In this document: piece by piece, positions 34,813 to 42,777 of the stretch
How the letters are laid out: each line of letters starts with the position of its first letter
How positions within the stretch are numbered: the stretch's first letter is position 1
Assembly: GCA_019637295.1 (NCBI GenBank)
Contig: JAHBVX010000008.1
Span: 309,678 to 373,677 of the forward strand
Length of the DNA: 64,000 bases
Source of the DNA: Polyangiaceae bacterium
GTDB lineage: Bacteria; Myxococcota_A; Polyangia; Polyangiales; Polyangiaceae
Reading direction: 5' to 3'
Program-made: the position numbers and the translations under genes
The notes under the pieces: model-generated
What the model saw: only the letters and a program-made list of their open reading frames with translations
The model's database searches: none
What the model was told of the DNA's origin: nothing

Positions 34813-36462
34813 ATGCGTGTGCGAAACCTTCCTCGAAGCGGCGCTGAGTACCAACTCGGAGAGAAGCTGGGACAGGGGGGGATGGCGATGGTGTTCGCGG
34901 CCACCTTGCTCGGGCCACGAGGCTTCTCCAAGCGTGTCGCAATCAAGGTTGCAGGGCGACACGTCGCCGTGGACCCGCGCCGGCTTCGAATGTTCATCGA
35001 CGAGGCGCGAATCGCGGCGAAGCTCAGGCATCCGAACATCGTCTCGACGCTGGATCTGACGACCATCGAAGGCACCCCCGCGATCGTGATGGAGCTCGTC
35101 GAAGGACTCACGCTTGCCCAACTGCGTGCCGTGCGCGGCGCGGTGCCGGCACCCATCGCCGTGTCGGCAGTCTACGGAGTGCTGCTCGGTCTGCACCATG
35201 CGCACGAGATGCGCGATGAGCGGGGCCAATCCATGAACATCGTCCACCGCGACGTCTCGCCGCAGAACATCCTTCTCGGAGGAGACGGGGTGGCGCGCCT
35301 GACTGACTTTGGGATCGCCACGGCGGCTCGACGTCTCGAGCAGACCCAGGCGGGTGAGCTCCGAGCGAAGCTCGGGTATGCTGCTCCCGAGCAACTTCGC
35401 CAGGGAAGCGTCGATCGCCGGGCGGACGTGTATGGCGCGTCAGTCGTCCTCTGGGAGCTCCTGACGGGCGAGCGCTGGCTCGAGAACCTGACACTGGCCG
35501 ATGCCCTGCACCGAGTCGAGAGCCGCGAGTTCATCCCGCCGTCATCGGTCTGTCCCGAGGTGCCCGCCGGGCTCGACGCGATCCTATGCCGCGGGATGTC
35601 GCGAAGTCCCCGGCAGCGCTATCCGACCGCTCAGGCCATGGCGGATGCCCTCGAGCGTGCCATGGCCCCGGCCTCTCCGAGGGCGGTCGTGCGCTACCTC
35701 GCAGGCCATTTCCCACGAGCCTCGCGCTCCCCGCTCCCCGTAAGTGAGAGCACGAGGCTCGCGATGGCAGAGCGCCCAACCGCACGGGTCTCGGTGAACT
35801 CAGAGCTGCTCAGTCTCTGCGTCCCACAGCCGGGGCGGCCGACACTTCCACGTACGATTCCCGACCGCCCCCCACCCCGATCGTCGTGCGGACCTGGAGC
35901 ACAGCCAGCCGAGGTGCGAGACACGGTGAGGGACGCTCGGCCTGCGTTTGACCCAGTGAAGGCGAACGAGTGGATTGGACAGAGCGCACCGACCGGTGTC
36001 CCTAGACGCCGCTGGCCTGCATATTCGGTGCTCGCGATGCTGGTTCCGGTCGGCTTCGTCGTGGTTCGAACGGTCATCTCCTTGGCGTCACCGGTGAGCG
36101 CGCTGCGCGGCGCATACGAGCCAATGGGGAAGGAGCTCGTGGCGCAATCCGCGTCGGTGGACACTGTCCGACGCCTGGTCGACCCGGCTGTTCCTCCAAG
36201 CGCGCCAGCGACGGAGCTCGGCGAGCCCGTGCGGCCGCGGCAGAAGGCCTCCGCGGGCAGGGCCGCTGCCGTGAGGACGCGAAGATCCCCCGCCGCCACC
36301 GTACGAGCGGCGACAGCCATGCCGACGGCAGTAGCGCCTCTCGCCCAGCGCTGCGTTCCACCCTACGAAGTCGACGAGCGCGGGATCCGCGCCTTCAAAT
36401 CCCAGTGTCTGACCGCGGACGCTGTCGCCGCGAACCAAGGCATCGTCGACCCTTGGCAGTGA
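34813..36462 (+). CDS. Transmembrane Ser/Thr protein kinase, HRDVSPQN type
   Basis: A 549-residue kinase. The catalytic domain is about residues 14-285, with GQGGMAMVFAA, VAIKVAG, HRDVSPQNILLG, LTDFGIAT and KLGYAAPEQ. A transmembrane helix is at about 399-425. The outside tail ends CVPPYEVD, G, and FKSQC, the same Cys-pair pattern as in the 30865 kinase. The ATG at 34813 lies 13 residues before the glycine loop; the longer upstream frame is antisense to a lipoprotein promoter. The preceding 158 bp hold no other gene. Confidence 0.9.
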   Translation: MRVRNLPRSGAEYQLGEKLGQGGMAMVFAATLLGPRGFSKRVAIKVAGRHVAVDPRRLRMFIDEARIAAKLRHPNIVSTLDLTTIEGTPAIVMELVEGLTLAQLRAVRGAVPAPIAVSAVYGVLLGLHHAHEMRDERGQSMNIVHRDVSPQNILLGGDGVARLTDFGIATAARRLEQTQAGELRAKLGYAAPEQLRQGSVDRRADVYGASVVLWELLTGERWLENLTLADALHRVESREFIPPSSVCPEVPAGLDAILCRGMSRSPRQRYPTAQAMADALERAMAPASPRAVVRYLAGHFPRASRSPLPVSESTRLAMAERPTARVSVNSELLSLCVPQPGRPTLPRTIPDRPPPRSSCGPGAQPAEVRDTVRDARPAFDPVKANEWIGQSAPTGVPRRRWPAYSVLAMLVPVGFVVVRTVISLASPVSALRGAYEPMGKELVAQSASVDTVRRLVDPAVPPSAPATELGEPVRPRQKASAGRAAAVRTRRSPAATVRAATAMPTAVAPLAQRCVPPYEVDERGIRAFKSQCLTADAVAANQGIVDPWQ

Positions 36463-36581
36463 GTGGTCCCGCCAGGAGTCAACTGGTGCATCGCAGTCCA
36501 CCTGGCGGCGCGGGGCGAGCCGGGCGCGAGCTGCGGGAGCAGGTGTCCGGTTCGGCACGCGGATTGCTCCAGTCTCGTGTC

Positions 36582-36902
36582 ATGAGACAGCTAGCGCTCC
36601 TCCAGGCACCGGCTGCGTCGTCGCGGAGTCTGACCCCGGCCTCGAAGCACTCGAGAGCCGGTTCGGCGAGCCGCAGGTCGCTGTGGGTCGCGGCCGCCGC
36701 GAGCCTCATCGCCTGTACGGGCGCCGAGTTTCACACGAGTGACGGCGTCTTCGAACTCCAGACGTCAGCCACCGCTGCCTCCGGCGATATCAGCTCGGAG
36801 ACAGCGCTCCGCTGTGACTGCCGATTCATCGGCGAGTATGCCGGGACAGACTACTGGCTCTGCCCGGTGAGCGCGGCGGAGTGCTTGGTCGCGGAGCACT
36901 AG
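36582..36902 (+). CDS. Small putative lipoprotein
   Basis: A 106-residue protein. A long basic N-terminus (about 30 residues) precedes a hydrophobic segment ending SLIACTG, which could be a lipobox; a later start would give a more normal signal peptide, but no ATG/GTG/TTG is available close by. The mature part has CDCRF and a terminal CPVSAAEC. Not recognised. It follows the HRDVSPQN kinase by 119 bp and may be part of the same cluster. Confidence 0.45.
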   Translation: MRQLALLQAPAASSRSLTPASKHSRAGSASRRSLWVAAAASLIACTGAEFHTSDGVFELQTSATAASGDISSETALRCDCRFIGEYAGTDYWLCPVSAAECLVAEH

Positions 36903-36926
36903 CCGGCCGGCGCATCGCAAGCGCGC

Positions 36927-37277
36927 TCAGATCCCAGGCGGACACGGTCCCGTGATGGGCGCGCCTCCGGGGGGCGTGATGGAGCAGGTGCCGTCGGCGT
37001 TCTTCATCACGCCCGGGATGGCCGTTGGGGTCTGAGCGGGGGGCTGCTCCGCGGGCGGCGCCGTCGTGGGTGCAGGTTGCGGCTGCGGCTGCGGCTGCGG
37101 CTGCGGCTGCGGCTGCGGTTGCGCGTACGGATCCTGACCCGGTGGGTACTGCTGCGGTGGGGGCTGCTGGTAGTAGCCGGGAGGTGGGGGCTGCTGCGAC
37201 TCTTGTTGGTTCGACCCGCCGCACGCGATCATCGCGGCGCCGAGGCTGACCGCGACACACAAGCTTGCACACTTCAT
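36927..37277 (-). CDS. Pro/Gln-repeat lipoprotein
   Basis: A 116-residue lipoprotein with signal ending AAMIACGG. The mature part is Pro/Gln/Tyr-rich with an alternating Pro-Gln run encoded by a GGCTGC (minus: GCAGCC) hexamer array, and ends in a small conserved-looking motif GTCSITPPGGAPITGPCPPG with two Cys. Disordered, possibly cell-wall spanning. The ATG at 37277 is the only good start. Copy-number change in the hexamer array would alter its length in frame. Confidence 0.65.
   Translation of the reverse strand: MKCASLCVAVSLGAAMIACGGSNQQESQQPPPPGYYQQPPPQQYPPGQDPYAQPQPQPQPQPQPQPQPAPTTAPPAEQPPAQTPTAIPGVMKNADGTCSITPPGGAPITGPCPPGI
37081..37116 (+). repeat. Hexanucleotide microsatellite (GGCTGC)6
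   Basis: Six perfect copies of GGCTGC in a row, with a seventh imperfect copy (GGTTGC) after it. It encodes the Pro-Gln run of the lipoprotein on the minus strand. Confidence 0.9.
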
Positions 37278-37314
37278 GGCGCTCACTTCAGCACGAGCCC
37301 GCTCGGGACACCAG

Positions 37315-37629
37315 TCAGGATGTCCGTCGCCGCGTTCGTCCCGCGCGCAAGGCGCGCCGCGCAAACGCTCGGAATCGTGATGGATCCGTGAGCAGCTCCT
37401 TCTGAGCGCGGTCGAGACGTTTGACCTGCAGCTCGAGCCGGAGCGCGGCGGACTGGCTCGCACAACGTCTGACCGCGCACAGCGTGAGCGGGCCGCGCCC
37501 GCGCGTGTAGCGGGCGCCCTTGCCCGCGTCGTGCTTCGCGAGACGCTCCACCACGTTCCTCGCGATGCCCGTGTACAGCGAGCCGTCCGCGCAGCGCGCG
37601 ATGTAGACGTACCAGGTCTCGGACCGCAC
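37315..37629 (-). CDS. GIY-YIG nuclease family protein
   Basis: A 104-residue single-domain protein of the UPF0213 GIY-YIG family. The signature WYVYIARCADGSLYTGIARN carries the two tyrosines, and the arginine of the next helix (ERLAKHD) follows. The conserved glutamate downstream is probably in RLELQVKRL. Such proteins may act in DNA repair or be general nucleases; the exact job is unknown. It starts with GTG. The last ten residues are Arg-rich and extra. Confidence 0.8.
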   Translation of the reverse strand: MRSETWYVYIARCADGSLYTGIARNVVERLAKHDAGKGARYTRGRGPLTLCAVRRCASQSAALRLELQVKRLDRAQKELLTDPSRFRAFARRALRAGRTRRRTS

Positions 37630-37654
37630 CCTGAGAGCCTAGCCGAACGACGAC

Positions 37655-39190
37655 CTACACGCGCACCGGCAAGACCCGGCGACCCTTCCACTCGGGTCCG
37701 GCCTGGGGGATGGCGTGGGCGTAGCCCTCGCCGTTCGGCCGATGACCGAGCTCGCCGAACTCGCGACGGAAGTCCGAGAAGCGTCCGCCCGCGCGGGTCG
37801 CCTCGATCAGCGCGCGACCCTCGCTCAGACCACCCTGAGCCAAGACGTACTCGACCCACGCCCACTTGCTGCTGATGGCGCGGATGTCCGCGCGGCCTCG
37901 TAGTCCGCGGGTCAGCCGATCGAGACGATGATTCACGGTGCGGATCCCCGCGTAGGGCATGCGGTCGAGCGGAGTGTTCCGCTTCGCGCAGAACGGCGCG
38001 ATGCCGAGCGCGACGGGGACGATACGGCTCAGCTCGCCCACGAACCGCACGCACTCGTCGATGTCGGTGTCCGTCTCCGACGGCAGGCCCAGCATCAAGT
38101 ACAGCTTGAGCCGGTCCATGCCGTGCGTCTTCGCGTTGTGCGCGGCCTCGAGGTAGTGCTGCTCGCGCCCTCGACGCTCGATCACGTCCCGCAGGCGCTG
38201 GCTCGGCCCATCGAGGGCGGTCGTTAGCGTCCGGTAGCCCACCGCCGCCAGAGCCTGCACCAGCTCGTCGCGCATGCGATCGGGCCTCAGGCTCGACAGC
38301 CCGGCGGTGCGCCCCTGAGCCGCGAGCGCCCGTAGGATGTCCAAGATCTTGGGGTGGTCGCTCACGGCCGCGCCCACCAGGCCAACGCGCCGTGCATCCT
38401 CCGGGATCTTGCTCAGCACGACGTCGGCCGGCACCACGCGCATGCCGCCGTTGGTGGTGCGACGCATGACGCAGTAGGTGCACCCTCGCGAGCACCCGCG
38501 CTCGGTCTCGATCAAGAACATGTCGCGCAGCTCGGTGTGCGGCGTCCGGATCACGCTGTGAGCGGGGAGCAAGGCGTCGCTGCAGGCTGCGATGGCGGGC
38601 AGCGCCTCGCCGTGAATGCTCGGGACCCAAACGTTCGGGTGCTGCGCGAGGGTCTCCAGGGCGCGCGCCTTGTCCGCCGCGTCGAACACGACCCGAAGCG
38701 CCCAGGGGGTCAGCTCCTCGGCTTCGCCCAGGATCACCGCGTCGACCAGCGCGCCGAGCGGGACTGGATTCGAGAACGTGAGCGGCCCGCCCGCGAGGAC
38801 GAATGGGGCGCGCGGATCTCGGCGCTCGCTGCGAGGCTCGAGCCCCACCGCGTCGAGCATGCGCGTCAGTCCCACTAGCTCGATCTCGTACGCGACGCTC
38901 ACCGCGATGACCGGAAAATCCGACAGCTCCCGCAGGCTCTCGTAGCTGACGGGCCGCTCGATGGACGCCCCGGCGCGGTCGCCGCCGTCGGGGAGGAACA
39001 CGCGCTCCGCCATCATGCCCTCCGCGTCCATGATGGCGCGGTAGATCCGCTGATAGCCGAGGGAGCTCATCCCCACGTGGTACGGTGATGGGTAAGTGAG
39101 CGCGACGCGTCGTGGCGCCTCCTTGCCGAGTCGCCCGACCTCGGCGTCGAGGCGCTCACGAATCACTCGGCGGGTCTCGGTGCCAATCAC
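37655..39190 (-). CDS. Radical SAM protein with B12-binding-like N-terminal domain
   Basis: A 511-residue protein. Residues 1-190 form an alpha/beta domain that looks like a cobalamin-binding domain (TYPSPYHVGMSSLGYQ), although the DxHxxG motif is not evident. The radical SAM core carries ERGCSRGCTYCVMRR, the CxxxCxxC iron-sulfur site, near residue 232, with LSSLRPDRM and LMLGLPSETD later. This layout fits the TIGR03960-type family of unknown reaction. It starts with GTG. Alone, with no partner TIGR03936-type gene in the window. Confidence 0.8.
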   Translation of the reverse strand: MIGTETRRVIRERLDAEVGRLGKEAPRRVALTYPSPYHVGMSSLGYQRIYRAIMDAEGMMAERVFLPDGGDRAGASIERPVSYESLRELSDFPVIAVSVAYEIELVGLTRMLDAVGLEPRSERRDPRAPFVLAGGPLTFSNPVPLGALVDAVILGEAEELTPWALRVVFDAADKARALETLAQHPNVWVPSIHGEALPAIAACSDALLPAHSVIRTPHTELRDMFLIETERGCSRGCTYCVMRRTTNGGMRVVPADVVLSKIPEDARRVGLVGAAVSDHPKILDILRALAAQGRTAGLSSLRPDRMRDELVQALAAVGYRTLTTALDGPSQRLRDVIERRGREQHYLEAAHNAKTHGMDRLKLYLMLGLPSETDTDIDECVRFVGELSRIVPVALGIAPFCAKRNTPLDRMPYAGIRTVNHRLDRLTRGLRGRADIRAISSKWAWVEYVLAQGGLSEGRALIEATRAGGRFSDFRREFGELGHRPNGEGYAHAIPQAGPEWKGRRVLPVRV

Positions 39191-39307
39191 GTGTGGCGCA
39201 GTATAGGCTCAGGTCGTGGGTGCTGCATGGCGCTGGTGTGGCTCGAGCGCCCAGGCGGGTTGGAGCGCCGCTTGACCGCTGCCGCGGGTGCGGTCAGTCT
39301 GCGAGAA

Positions 39308-40090
39308 ATGCTCCCGATTCGCCGTTCGCCAGCCGGGTATCCGATGGCGCCGAGCCAGCCGGAGTGGGACGCGCTCACGCTCGAGGATCGCGCGGCCGTG
39401 GTCGCCGCGCTCCCGGACGAGGTCACCGACGCGGAGATGGCGCCGCCCGAGGGCGATCGGCACTTCAAGGCCAAGATCGGCCCGCTCGGCGCGCTGCGTG
39501 GCTTCTTCGCGCGCCAGGGTCGCCGGGTGTACTTGGCCGCCGAGCTCCCCATCTACTACCCATCGGAGCCGCGCTTCGCGCCGGATCTGCTCGCGGTGCT
39601 CGAGGTGGACGATCACGATCGCGACAAATGGGTGGTGAGCCAGGAGGGCAAGGGCCTCGACTGGGTGATGGAGGTTCACGTCGGCGGAGATCGCAAGAAG
39701 GACGCGGAACGCAACGTCGCGCGCTACGCGCGGCTCGGGATCGGCGAGTACTTCCTGTACGACCGTGCCCGCGGTCAGCTCCATGCCCACCGCTTGGCCG
39801 CGCCGGACGCGAACTCGTACACGCCGATCGTCCCGCAGCACGGCCGTTACGAATCCCGAGTGCTCGGCCTCGACGTTCAGGTCGAACGCGATCGGCTCCG
39901 CTTCCACGCCGGGACTGCGCTGCTCCTCGAGAGCGAAGAGCTGATTGCCCGGCTCGAGACCTTGCTCCAGGACACCCAGCGCCGCGCCGAAGAAGAGTCG
40001 CGCCGCGCCGAAGAAGAGTCGCGCCGCGCCGAAGCCGCCGAAGCCGAACTCGCCCAGCTCCGACTGGAGCTCGAGCGCTTGAAGAAGTGA
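39308..40090 (+). CDS. Uma2-type PD-(D/E)XK endonuclease family protein
   Basis: A 260-residue protein. The core is DUF820/Uma2: LPIYYPSEPRFAPDLLAVLEV with the active-site Asp, then LDWVMEVHVGG with Glu and the later KKDAERNVARYARLGIGEY, all typical. The last 50 residues are a charged coiled coil containing 21-nt DNA repeats. The ATG at 39308 (MLPIRRSP) and 39344 (MAPSQPEW) are both plausible. Such nucleases are very numerous in cyanobacteria and Polyangia; their role is unknown. Confidence 0.8.
   Translation: MLPIRRSPAGYPMAPSQPEWDALTLEDRAAVVAALPDEVTDAEMAPPEGDRHFKAKIGPLGALRGFFARQGRRVYLAAELPIYYPSEPRFAPDLLAVLEVDDHDRDKWVVSQEGKGLDWVMEVHVGGDRKKDAERNVARYARLGIGEYFLYDRARGQLHAHRLAAPDANSYTPIVPQHGRYESRVLGLDVQVERDRLRFHAGTALLLESEELIARLETLLQDTQRRAEEESRRAEEESRRAEAAEAELAQLRLELERLKK
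39980..40034 (+). repeat. 21-bp tandem repeat in the Uma2 coiled coil
   Basis: About 2.6 copies of a 21-bp unit starting CGCCGCGCCGAAGAAGAGTC; each codes for seven residues (RRAEEES), one heptad of the coiled coil. The copies are identical at DNA level, so they are recent. Confidence 0.85.
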
Positions 40091-40125
40091 GGATAGTCCG
40101 CCTGGTCGAAGGTCGACTTGGACGG

Positions 40126-41994
40126 CTAACCGCCGGCGATGCCAGTGACCGTCTGCCAAATGGCCAGGCCGACACCGACCAGCGACTCACCCGCGATCAG
40201 CCCCGCCGCGACCACGATCATGAGCCGCCTGGCCCAGCCTGGATTCACCTTCATGATGAGGGTCGCGAGCAGCGCGCCGATGAACATCGAGATCGAGTTC
40301 CACGCCGGCACCACCATGGCCAGGCCGATGCTGCCGGGGCTCGGAACCCACGTCCGGACCCTGGGCGGGAGCACCTTCTCCATCACCGCCAGCACGATGC
40401 CGAGCACCGCGGCGATCGCCATCGCGTCCACGGCGCGCTCGGGCATCGCGGAGAAGCCCTCGCGGAACACCTCCGCGACAGCCTTCCAAGCCGCGACCGC
40501 CGGAGCGGGCCACTCCGCGGTCAGGAGCATGCCTTTCGGATCCGGCACCAACACGAGGTAGCCGGCGGAGCCCGCGATCGCGCCGGCCAGGACACCCGCG
40601 AGTTGCCCCGCCGCTTGCTGCTTCGGCTGCGCACCGACGAGCGCACCGCACTTCAGGTCGTGCAGTAGATCGCCGCACTGACTGGCCGCGCCGCCGGTGA
40701 CGTTCGCCGCCATCAGGTTGCCCGCGACGTCTCCCGGCGACAGTGCGCCGAACAGCAGCTGGGTGACCTTGCCCATGGGTCCCACCGGGGTGATACCTGT
40801 CTCGCCAGAGACCCGAGCAGCGACCACGGCGAGCACGAACGTGAACACGACGCTGCCGACGCTGAGCCACAGCGGAATGCCGAAGAACGCCACCTGCGGC
40901 ACGGTCGCCAGGATCACCACCACCGCGATCGCCGCGATGAACACCTTGCGCGGCACGTTGTCTTGGTCCTCACCAGCCGCGGCGCCGCCACCTCCCCCCG
41001 TCAGCGCGCGCACGATGCTCTTCCAGCTGAAGAAGAAGGAGGTGAGCGAGGCGGTCACCATCATCGCCACGCCGGGCCACAGGATCCACTTGTTGATGGC
41101 GCCGAACCAGGGCGCAGACGGATCGAGCTTGCCAGGCTGTGCCCAGCCCGCATCCAGCGCCAGCGGCGCGAGCCAGACCCAGGACAAGATGGCACCCAGG
41201 AACAGGGAGGCACCCGCCCGCAGCCCGATGATCGCGCCGATGCCGATCATGAGCACGGAGGGATCGAGGGAAATTCCCAGGTTGGCGAAGGTGTAGGTCT
41301 GCGCGCCGGTGGCGGTCGTCTTGGCGGCGACCCCGCCCGGGAGGCCAATGGCGTGGAGCTTGGCGAAGTGTGCCGCCAGCTTGGTGGCAGCGCCGATCAG
41401 CGCTCCCGCGATCAGCGCCTTGACGCGCGCCATGGCCTCCTTGCCGTGGGCGTACATCTGCTTGATGGTCTCGGCGCTCGCGACTCCGCCAGGGAAGGGC
41501 AAGCGGTCCACGACGATCATCTGGCGCCGCAAGCCCACCGCGACGACCACACCCACCAAGCTGACCGCGGCGGTCCACACCACGAGCTCGAAGTAGCTGA
41601 GGGTCTTGCCGGTCAGGATGGTGTACGCGGGGATGGGCGCGACCAGCCCCGCCGAGCTGATGGAAGCCGCTGCGGAGGCGGTGGTCTGGTTGATGTTGTT
41701 CTCTAGCAGCCCGAAGGGGCGCTTCGACGTCAGCCGGAAGAAGGCGAACGCGATGAGCATCGCGGTGATGCTCATGTTGAAGCCCCAGCCGATCTTCAGA
41801 CCCGCGTAGATGTTGCTGAGCGAGAGCACGCCGCCTAGCAAGCAACCCATGAGCACCGCGCGCAGGGTGAGCTGGGGGCTGTCACGATCGATGGGCGGGT
41901 AGGCGTCGGTGCCGGCGGCCTCTGGAGCAGCCTCGGCCTCGGCCTCGCTCGCTGCCCCGGAGTCCGCGTCGTCCCGCTCTGCTTCCTCGCTCAT
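40126..41994 (-). CDS. OPT-family oligopeptide/metal-chelate transporter
   Basis: A 622-residue membrane protein with about 14-16 hydrophobic segments after an acidic, Glu-rich cytosolic start of 40 residues. Motifs such as SNIYAGLKIGWGFNMSITAML, NNINQTTASAAASISSAG and FPGGVASAETIKQMY are those of the OPT family, which imports oligopeptides or metal complexes by proton coupling. GDLLHDLKCGALVGAQPKQQ in the second half is also typical. It has normal length. It is the only transporter of this kind in the window and stands alone between a Uma2 protein and a peroxiredoxin-like protein. Confidence 0.9.
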   Translation of the reverse strand: MSEEAERDDADSGAASEAEAEAAPEAAGTDAYPPIDRDSPQLTLRAVLMGCLLGGVLSLSNIYAGLKIGWGFNMSITAMLIAFAFFRLTSKRPFGLLENNINQTTASAAASISSAGLVAPIPAYTILTGKTLSYFELVVWTAAVSLVGVVVAVGLRRQMIVVDRLPFPGGVASAETIKQMYAHGKEAMARVKALIAGALIGAATKLAAHFAKLHAIGLPGGVAAKTTATGAQTYTFANLGISLDPSVLMIGIGAIIGLRAGASLFLGAILSWVWLAPLALDAGWAQPGKLDPSAPWFGAINKWILWPGVAMMVTASLTSFFFSWKSIVRALTGGGGGAAAGEDQDNVPRKVFIAAIAVVVILATVPQVAFFGIPLWLSVGSVVFTFVLAVVAARVSGETGITPVGPMGKVTQLLFGALSPGDVAGNLMAANVTGGAASQCGDLLHDLKCGALVGAQPKQQAAGQLAGVLAGAIAGSAGYLVLVPDPKGMLLTAEWPAPAVAAWKAVAEVFREGFSAMPERAVDAMAIAAVLGIVLAVMEKVLPPRVRTWVPSPGSIGLAMVVPAWNSISMFIGALLATLIMKVNPGWARRLMIVVAAGLIAGESLVGVGLAIWQTVTGIAGG

Positions 41995-42071
41995 GGAGGG
42001 CCGCAGTTACCACGACGAGCGCTGCGAGCGCACGAAAGCCGTGCAGGGCTGAACGGTTGTCGCGTACTTCG

Positions 42072-42635
42072 TCACGGGTCCGAGCGCTTCCACTTGATGT
42101 TGCAGCCAATGCTCGCCGCCTGCACGGGGCTCGGCTTGCCCCCTGCCAGCACGGCCGCGACCGCCGCGCGCAGGTCCGCGCCGGTCACAGGCTTCCCATT
42201 GCTGGGCCTGCTGTCGTCGAACTGGCCGCGGTAGACCAACGCTCCCGCGCCGTCGAACAGGTACAGATCGGGTGTGCACGCCGCGTGCAACGCGCGAGCC
42301 ACGTCTTGCGACTCGTCATACAGGTACGGAAACGTGTAGCCGGCGGCGCGGGCCTCGTCGCGCATCCGCTCCGGGCCATCCTGGGGGTAGTGGGCCACGT
42401 CGTTGGAGCTGATCGCGATCATGCCGACCCCGCTCTCGTCACAAAAGCGTCCAAAGGCCGCGAGGCCTTCGCGGATGTGGATCACGAACGGACAGTGGTT
42501 GCAGATGAACGCGACGACGAGGGGCTTGCCCGCAAACGCGGAACTCGAGATCTGCGCGCCGGTGACGGTGTCCGGCAGCTCGAAATCCGGAAGCTTCGTG
42601 CCCAGGGGCAGCATCGTGGACGGGGTCGCAGCCAT
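42072..42635 (-). CDS. Thioredoxin-fold peroxiredoxin-like protein
   Basis: A 187-residue AhpC/TSA-type protein with LPDFELPDT, then VVAFICNHCPFVIHI where CNHC is the active-site pair. A CNHCPF variant is common in proteins annotated as thioredoxin family or redoxin. The helix GVGMIAISSNDVAHYPQD and LYLFDGAGALVYRGQFDDSRP complete the fold. It probably reduces peroxides or disulfides in the cytosol, since no signal peptide is seen. It is divergent from the HMGL-like gene over 142 bp. Confidence 0.85.
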   Translation of the reverse strand: MAATPSTMLPLGTKLPDFELPDTVTGAQISSSAFAGKPLVVAFICNHCPFVIHIREGLAAFGRFCDESGVGMIAISSNDVAHYPQDGPERMRDEARAAGYTFPYLYDESQDVARALHAACTPDLYLFDGAGALVYRGQFDDSRPSNGKPVTGADLRAAVAAVLAGGKPSPVQAASIGCNIKWKRSDP

Positions 42636-42777
42636 GTCGAACTCCTAGCTCGGCCCTCGCTCGGGGGCGACTGGACTCCGCGCGTAGCCAGCAGGTCGGT
42701 CGTGCCGCGCCGCGTCGCCGGCGAGCGTTCGGTCGCAAGGGGTCACATCTCGGCCCGTCGTGTGCCATATTCGACGT

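Noticed and set aside
37078..37125. Short repeats that might suggest a CRISPR array
   Set aside because: A pure 6-bp microsatellite with no spacers, inside a coding region.
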